From positions 1-47,000 of the forward strand of contig JAOFXR010000021.1 in assembly GCA_028047635.1 (NCBI GenBank): a stretch of DNA of 47,000 bases, read 5' to 3'. Made by a program: the position numbers and the translations under genes. This document shows, in pieces, positions 42,914 through 47,000 of this stretch (position 1 is the stretch's first letter; every line of letters starts with the position of its first letter). The DNA is from Verrucomicrobiales bacterium (GTDB taxonomy: Bacteria; Verrucomicrobiota; Verrucomicrobiia; Verrucomicrobiales; DEV007). The notes beneath the pieces were generated by a model. That model did no database searches, was not told the origin of the DNA, and worked only from the letters and a program-made list of their open reading frames with translations.

Positions 42914-42948
42914 ACTCGGGCCATTCTCTGCGGCCCACTTTTCTCTAT

Positions 42949-44262
42949 CTAGACCTCTCCGGTAAGAGCACTGCGCCGGGCTTCTCCGAAATCGAATTCA
43001 AGCTGCTTGGGAGCCGGAGCGTAGCGCGCACGTATCCGGTCTTCATTGTCCAAACCAAGCCGGCTCGGGCTGTGATCCGGTGTCATGATAAATGGGAGAC
43101 ACTTTTTCAAATTCACCCGCAGCCGGGTCAGATCGACAAGCCGGATCAACGACCACCGCCGTGCCTTCAAGATACGCTCCACATTACGCACACCGAGACC
43201 GGGAATGCGAAGCAGTTGCTCCCGCGAGCCACGATTTAAATCGATCGGAAACCAATCCCGAAACCGCAAGGCCCAGGCAAGTTTGGGATCCAAATCGAGA
43301 TCCAGATTCCCCTGTTCAGGTCCATCCGTCGGAGTGAGTTCACCCACTTGAAATCCATAAAATCGCAGCAACCAATCGGCTTGGTAAAGGCGGTGTTCCC
43401 GAATCAGTGGCGGTGCCTTCGCGGGGAGAACCACCGACGAGGCAGGAATCGGACTGAAGGCTGAGTAGTAGACTCGCTTCAGTCGATAGCTCCGATAGAG
43501 GTGATCGGAACGCCTCAGAATTAATTCATCGTTCGAGCGATCCACACCGACGATCATCTGCGTGCTTTGACCTGAGGCATAAACTTTTGGCACACCTCCC
43601 GCCGCCTTCGTTCGGGACGGCCGTCCGCGTTTGGTGCGATCTTTTTGCTCTTCCCGCCCGCTCTCAATACGAGAACGAATCCCTCCCATCGCCTGCTGCG
43701 TCCGTCGCAAATCCTTCTCCGGAGCGAGCGCCTTAATCCCTTCCTCGCTCGGCAATTCGATATTGATGCTGATCCGATCCGCATACTTACCCGCTTCCTC
43801 GATCAACTCCTGCGAGGCTTCCGGGATCGTCTTCAGATGAATATATCCGCGAAAGTGATGGGTTTCCCTCAGCTCCCTCGCAACCCGAATCACTTCTTCC
43901 ATCGTGAAGTCGGCATCACGAACGATTCCGCTACTGAGAAACAAACCTTCGATATAGTTCCGCTTATAGAAATCGAGGGTCAGCTGCACCACTTCCTCGA
44001 CCGAAAACCGCGCCCGTCGCACATCGGAAGACCGTCGATTGATGCAGTAATGACAGTCATAGATACAGACGTTCGTCAGGAGTATTTTCAACAGTGAAAT
44101 ACATCGTCCGTCGGGAGTATAAGAATGACAGATCCCTGTTCCGCCAGCAGAACCGACTCCTTTACTTCCGCTGGAATCCCGACGTTTTGCCCCCGAACTT
44201 GAACACGACGCATCGTATTTGGCAGCGTCGGCGAGAATTCCCAATTTTACTTTCAGATCCAT
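42949..44262 (-). CDS. Putative DNA modification/repair radical SAM protein (TIGR03916)
   Basis: 437 residues. The radical SAM cluster motif C-x3-C-x2-C is at residues 66, 70 and 73 (NVCIYDCHYC), followed by FLSSGIV and the barrel. TIGR03916 proteins co-occur with TIGR03914/TIGR03915 UDG genes and are thought to repair or modify DNA bases, as their spore-photolyase-like fold suggests. The C-terminus carries a helix-hairpin-helix DNA-binding motif (about 341-366; LNRGSREQLLRIPGLGVRNVERIL, typical HhH GLG). The gene is upstream of the UdgX fusion by 35 bases, so they form one operon; a DNA-lesion pathway is likely but its substrate is unknown. Confidence 0.92.
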   Translation of the reverse strand: MDLKVKLGILADAAKYDASCSSSGAKRRDSSGSKGVGSAGGTGICHSYTPDGRCISLLKILLTNVCIYDCHYCINRRSSDVRRARFSVEEVVQLTLDFYKRNYIEGLFLSSGIVRDADFTMEEVIRVARELRETHHFRGYIHLKTIPEASQELIEEAGKYADRISINIELPSEEGIKALAPEKDLRRTQQAMGGIRSRIESGREEQKDRTKRGRPSRTKAAGGVPKVYASGQSTQMIVGVDRSNDELILRRSDHLYRSYRLKRVYYSAFSPIPASSVVLPAKAPPLIREHRLYQADWLLRFYGFQVGELTPTDGPEQGNLDLDLDPKLAWALRFRDWFPIDLNRGSREQLLRIPGLGVRNVERILKARRWSLIRLVDLTRLRVNLKKCLPFIMTPDHSPSRLGLDNEDRIRARYAPAPKQLEFDFGEARRSALTGEV

Positions 44263-44370
44263 TTAAATGTAAAATTGAACAGTAATCAAAAGATTAGCTT
44301 ATTCAAATTAATATTGAGAATAAATGAAGTGGATTTCAATCGGTTCGCCCTGAGATTCGTATCGAGAAAG

Positions 44371-45741
44371 ATGTCTTCCCGCAGTTTCCAGCGCCGCTCT
44401 GAAATCGATATTCCCCTCAAGGAGCTCAACGACTGGCATTTCCGGCCCGGTGCCTTCAGCCGTCTCAACCCGCCGTGGGAAAAGGCTTCCGTCGTAAAAG
44501 TGCCCGATTCACTGGAGGGCGGCGCACGAGCCATCATTAAAGTGGGTGCGCCTCCACTTCAGTTCAACTGGATCGCAGAACATCATCTCATTGAAGACGG
44601 ATTTCTCGACCGCCAGCTTTCTGGACCTTTTGCAAAATGGGAACATCGCCACCATTTTACCGAAAGCGAAGCCGGCACCTCTTCGACACTCACGGACGAT
44701 ATCACCTACAAACTTCCCTTCGGATTTCCCGGTGCTTTATTTGGCGGCCCCATCATCAAGCCAAAGCTGAATCGCATGTTCCGCTATCGTCACGACGTGA
44801 CCAAAAGTGATCTCGAGCGCCGCGCTGAAAACCCTCCTCCGAAATCGCTCACCGTTTTGATCACGGGTTCCACGGGAATGATTGGCAAAGCGTTGTCCGG
44901 TTATCTTCAAACCCAGGGACATCGTGTCATCGGCATCACCCGAAATCCCCAATCGAATGACGACATCGCATGGGATCCAGACAATGGCGTTCTCGATATC
45001 CCCGCGTCGGTCGATCCTGATGCCGTGATTCATCTTGCGGGAGAGAATGTCGCCACAGGAAGATGGAACGAGAAAAAGCGCGCCGCCATTCTCGAAAGTA
45101 GAACCAAAGGAACCAAGCTGATCGTTGAGGCAGTGCTCAAACTTAAGACGCCACCCTCGGTTTTCATCACTGCCTCAGGTTCCGGGTACTACCAACTCGG
45201 CGGGGAGAGGAAAAATGAATCTTCCCCTGCAGGAGATCATTTCCTCAGTGACGTCTGTCAGAAGTGGGAAGCCGAAACAGCTCCCCTCCCCAACGTAGGC
45301 ATTCGCACGATTCAGGCGCGCATCGGAGCCGTCCTTTCCCCGGCCGGTGGAGCGCTCCAGAAAATGCTACCACTCTTCCAACTCGGCCTTGGAGGCAAAA
45401 TGGGATCAGGCAACCAACGCATGGCCTGGATCAGCCTCGACGACGTCATCGATATTCTGCACCGCGCTCTCTACGAAGATTCGTGGGAAGGACCGATCAA
45501 TCTCGTCGCTCCGGAAGAGACGACCAATAAGGACTTTACGAAGACGATGGCGACCGTTTTGAAAAGACCCACTTTTTTTCCGGTACCCGCCTTTTTGATC
45601 AATACCGTCTTCGGGGAGATGGGGCGCGAGACCGTTCTTGCTGATGTCGCAGTCACACCTCAAAAACTGATCAACCTCGGCTATCAATTTCGACATCCCG
45701 ATTTGCAAAGCGCGCTGCGCCATGTCATGGGGAGATACTGA
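44371..45741 (+). CDS. TIGR01777 family NAD(P)-dependent epimerase with N-terminal SRPBCC-like domain
   Basis: A two-domain protein. The N-terminus (about 1-145; [31 protein letters not shown]) is a START/SRPBCC-like domain; the C-terminus (about 155-455) is an extended SDR/epimerase with the glycine motif [32 protein letters not shown], and the family end [13 protein letters not shown]01777 (YfcH-like) proteins are often linked to cell envelope or division genes. The substrate is unknown. I start at ATG 44371 (MSSRSFQRR); an upstream in-frame ATG-equivalent at 44275 would add 32 residues in an AT-rich stretch with no family support. It overlaps the next gene by 20 bases. Confidence 0.85.
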   Translation: MSSRSFQRRSEIDIPLKELNDWHFRPGAFSRLNPPWEKASVVKVPDSLEGGARAIIKVGAPPLQFNWIAEHHLIEDGFLDRQLSGPFAKWEHRHHFTESEAGTSSTLTDDITYKLPFGFPGALFGGPIIKPKLNRMFRYRHDVTKSDLERRAENPPPKSLTVLITGSTGMIGKALSGYLQTQGHRVIGITRNPQSNDDIAWDPDNGVLDIPASVDPDAVIHLAGENVATGRWNEKKRAAILESRTKGTKLIVEAVLKLKTPPSVFITASGSGYYQLGGERKNESSPAGDHFLSDVCQKWEAETAPLPNVGIRTIQARIGAVLSPAGGALQKMLPLFQLGLGGKMGSGNQRMAWISLDDVIDILHRALYEDSWEGPINLVAPEETTNKDFTKTMATVLKRPTFFPVPAFLINTVFGEMGRETVLADVAVTPQKLINLGYQFRHPDLQSALRHVMGRY

Positions 45742-46996
45742 AAACGAAATGAGCTCAGAGAACACGGAAGAGAAACTGGATGCAATTATCGTTGGGGCGG
45801 GACTTGCCGGCCTCACTGCCGCAGTTCGACTGCATGATGCAGGGAAACGAGTTCTCGTGCTTGAGGCATCCGATGGCATCGGTGGTCGTGTTAGAACTGA
45901 TCTTGTCGACGGCTTTCTTCTCGATCGGGGCTTTCAAGTTTACCTCAGCGCCTATCCCGAAGCGGGAGATTTTCTCGATCTAAAAGCCCTTGATCTGCGT
46001 CCGTTCGAATCGGGTGTCCTTGTCTGGAAAGGCGGAAAACTCCGCGCCCTCATGGACGTTTTTCGTGATCCCAAAGCAGCCTTCTCCACCGCGCTCCAAC
46101 CCATCGGAAACATCAAAGATAAGCTCCTCGTAGCGAAACTACGATACAGGCTCATCGCGAAGTCGCTCGACGAAATCTGGAGCTCGCCTGAGATCTCAAC
46201 CGCTGACTATCTCCGCCAATTCGGTTTCTCGGAAGGAATGATCGACACCTTTTTCCGGGGCTTTTACGGCGGCATTTTTCTCGAAACCCATCTAGTCACT
46301 TCCTCGCGGCTTTTTGAATTTACCTTCAAAATGTTCACTCTCGGCGAAGCAACTCTTCCCTCCAAAGGGATGCAGGCCATTCCCGAACAGCTCGCAGAGC
46401 GCCTTCCCGATGAGGTGATCCGTCTGAATTGCCCCGTCAAGTCAATCAGCTCGACCACCGTCCAAACCGCTGACGAATACCTCTCGGCAGAAAAAGTCAT
46501 CATCGCCACCGACGGCAGCTCTGCGGCGAAATTTTCCAAAGAAGTCACCGAGCCCGTTTGGAACAACACCACCTGCTTCTACTTCTCCTCCCCCGAATCG
46601 CTCACCCATCGCCCTATCATTGCGTTAAAGGGAGACAGAGAAGGGCTGATCAACAATCTTTGTGAACCCTCGCAGGTATCGGATAATTATACTCCCCAAG
46701 GGCAACACCTCATCTGTGTTTCAGTCGTGGAAAATACCGCTGATCAGAGTTTTCTGTTGGAAGAAGTTCAAAGTGAACTTGCCGATTGGTTTGGTGAATC
46801 GGCTTCACGGCTTACCTTACTTCGCTCGGAGCACATTCAAAAAGCCCTTCCAACACGAACCGAAGGCCACAGTCCGAAAATCAACTCTCAAGACTCGCTA
46901 TTCGTTTGCGGCGATCACACCACAAGCCCCTCCATCGAAGGCGCGATTATTTCCGGCTTGCGAGTTGCCGATGCGATCCTGAGCACCAATGGATAA
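45722..46996 (+). CDS. FAD-dependent oxidoreductase, amine oxidase/protoporphyrinogen oxidase-like
   Basis: An N-terminal FAD-binding Rossmann motif ([40 protein letters not shown], the classical GxGxxG plus GGR turn), a substrate domain of mostly helical type, and a C-terminal FAD end ([28 protein letters not shown]) define the flavin amine oxidase superfamily. Relatives include phytoene desaturases and protoporphyrinogen oxidases; the substrate is not decided. The start may be ATG 45722, inside the upstream gene, or ATG 45749 ([10 protein letters not shown]), eight bases after that gene's stop; GGGGAG at 45729-45734 is a weak site for the latter. It is coupled to the epimerase gene. Confidence 0.88.
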   Translation: MSWGDTENEMSSENTEEKLDAIIVGAGLAGLTAAVRLHDAGKRVLVLEASDGIGGRVRTDLVDGFLLDRGFQVYLSAYPEAGDFLDLKALDLRPFESGVLVWKGGKLRALMDVFRDPKAAFSTALQPIGNIKDKLLVAKLRYRLIAKSLDEIWSSPEISTADYLRQFGFSEGMIDTFFRGFYGGIFLETHLVTSSRLFEFTFKMFTLGEATLPSKGMQAIPEQLAERLPDEVIRLNCPVKSISSTTVQTADEYLSAEKVIIATDGSSAAKFSKEVTEPVWNNTTCFYFSSPESLTHRPIIALKGDREGLINNLCEPSQVSDNYTPQGQHLICVSVVENTADQSFLLEEVQSELADWFGESASRLTLLRSEHIQKALPTRTEGHSPKINSQDSLFVCGDHTTSPSIEGAIISGLRVADAILSTNG

Positions 46997-47000
46997 ACAG
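46989..47000 (+). CDS. Possible start of a further gene running off the window
   Basis: An ATG at 46989 overlaps the end of the FAD oxidoreductase gene by eight bases and opens M-D-K-Q up to the window edge. Overlaps like this are common in the coupled genes here, but only four codons are visible, so it is a weak call. Confidence 0.2.

Overview
The window reads as chromosomal DNA of a free-living, moderate-GC bacterium, most likely a member of the Verrucomicrobiota (PVC group). This is an inference from gene content: a secreted formylglycine-type sulfatase, a PhoD-type phosphatase beside a LamG/DUF1080-like secreted protein, a XylR-type (sugar-binding plus AraC) regulator divergent from xylA, a very large secreted or membrane protein behind an ECF sigma factor, and REP/RAYT-type intergenic repeats. 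Most genes lack a clear Shine-Dalgarno sequence, so several starts are uncertain. No rRNA, tRNA, CRISPR array or prophage was seen.

Layout. 1-3.4 kb: an SDR oxidoreductase and a xylose module (xylR-like regulator divergent from xylA, with a strong intrinsic terminator). 3.5-9.4 kb, minus strand: lipoprotein, LamG-like secreted protein, PhoD-like phosphatase, an integral membrane protein and a secreted sulfatase, probably used for exported organic phosphate and sulfate esters. 9.6-14 kb, plus strand: M3 oligoendopeptidase, a primary-type sigma-70 factor with its own palindrome and terminator, and TruD. 14.2-25.6 kb, minus strand: the most unusual locus, an ECF sigma factor translationally coupled to a 1214-residue membrane-anchored VWA (YfbK-like) protein with an anti-sigma-like N-terminus, followed by a 2328-residue two-part secreted/membrane protein. 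25.7-33.8 kb: methyltransferase, ArfB-like release factor, GlgE maltosyltransferase, an effectorless CHASE2 protein, YchF, a DUF2805 protein, a TRIC-type channel and an App1-like phosphatase. 34-40.3 kb: small unknown proteins, a PanF-like sodium symporter with a YhdT-like partner, a class V aminotransferase-fold enzyme, a Tat-type amidohydrolase and an M20 deacylase. 40.4-41.4 kb: a repeat-dense island with a REP-associated tyrosine transposase between inverted REP copies and two heptamer tandem arrays. 41.4-44.3 kb: a two-gene DNA repair module (DUF4130-UdgX fusion and its radical SAM partner). 44.4-47 kb: a TIGR01777 epimerase with an N-terminal SRPBCC-like domain, overlapping an FAD-dependent amine oxidase-like enzyme.

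The best candidate for an undescribed system is the ECF sigma / VWA / giant-protein locus at 14215-25562. The sigma factor and VWA gene overlap by four bases, the VWA protein looks like its membrane-bound anti-sigma partner with a large external sensor part, and the giant protein is the only other gene in the same transcription direction behind them. This is inferred from gene order and visible domains. Other points of note are a dispersed CAACCCTGTTG palindrome family between genes, the UdgX/radical SAM pair next to heptamer repeats, and the RAYT with its inverted REP pair.
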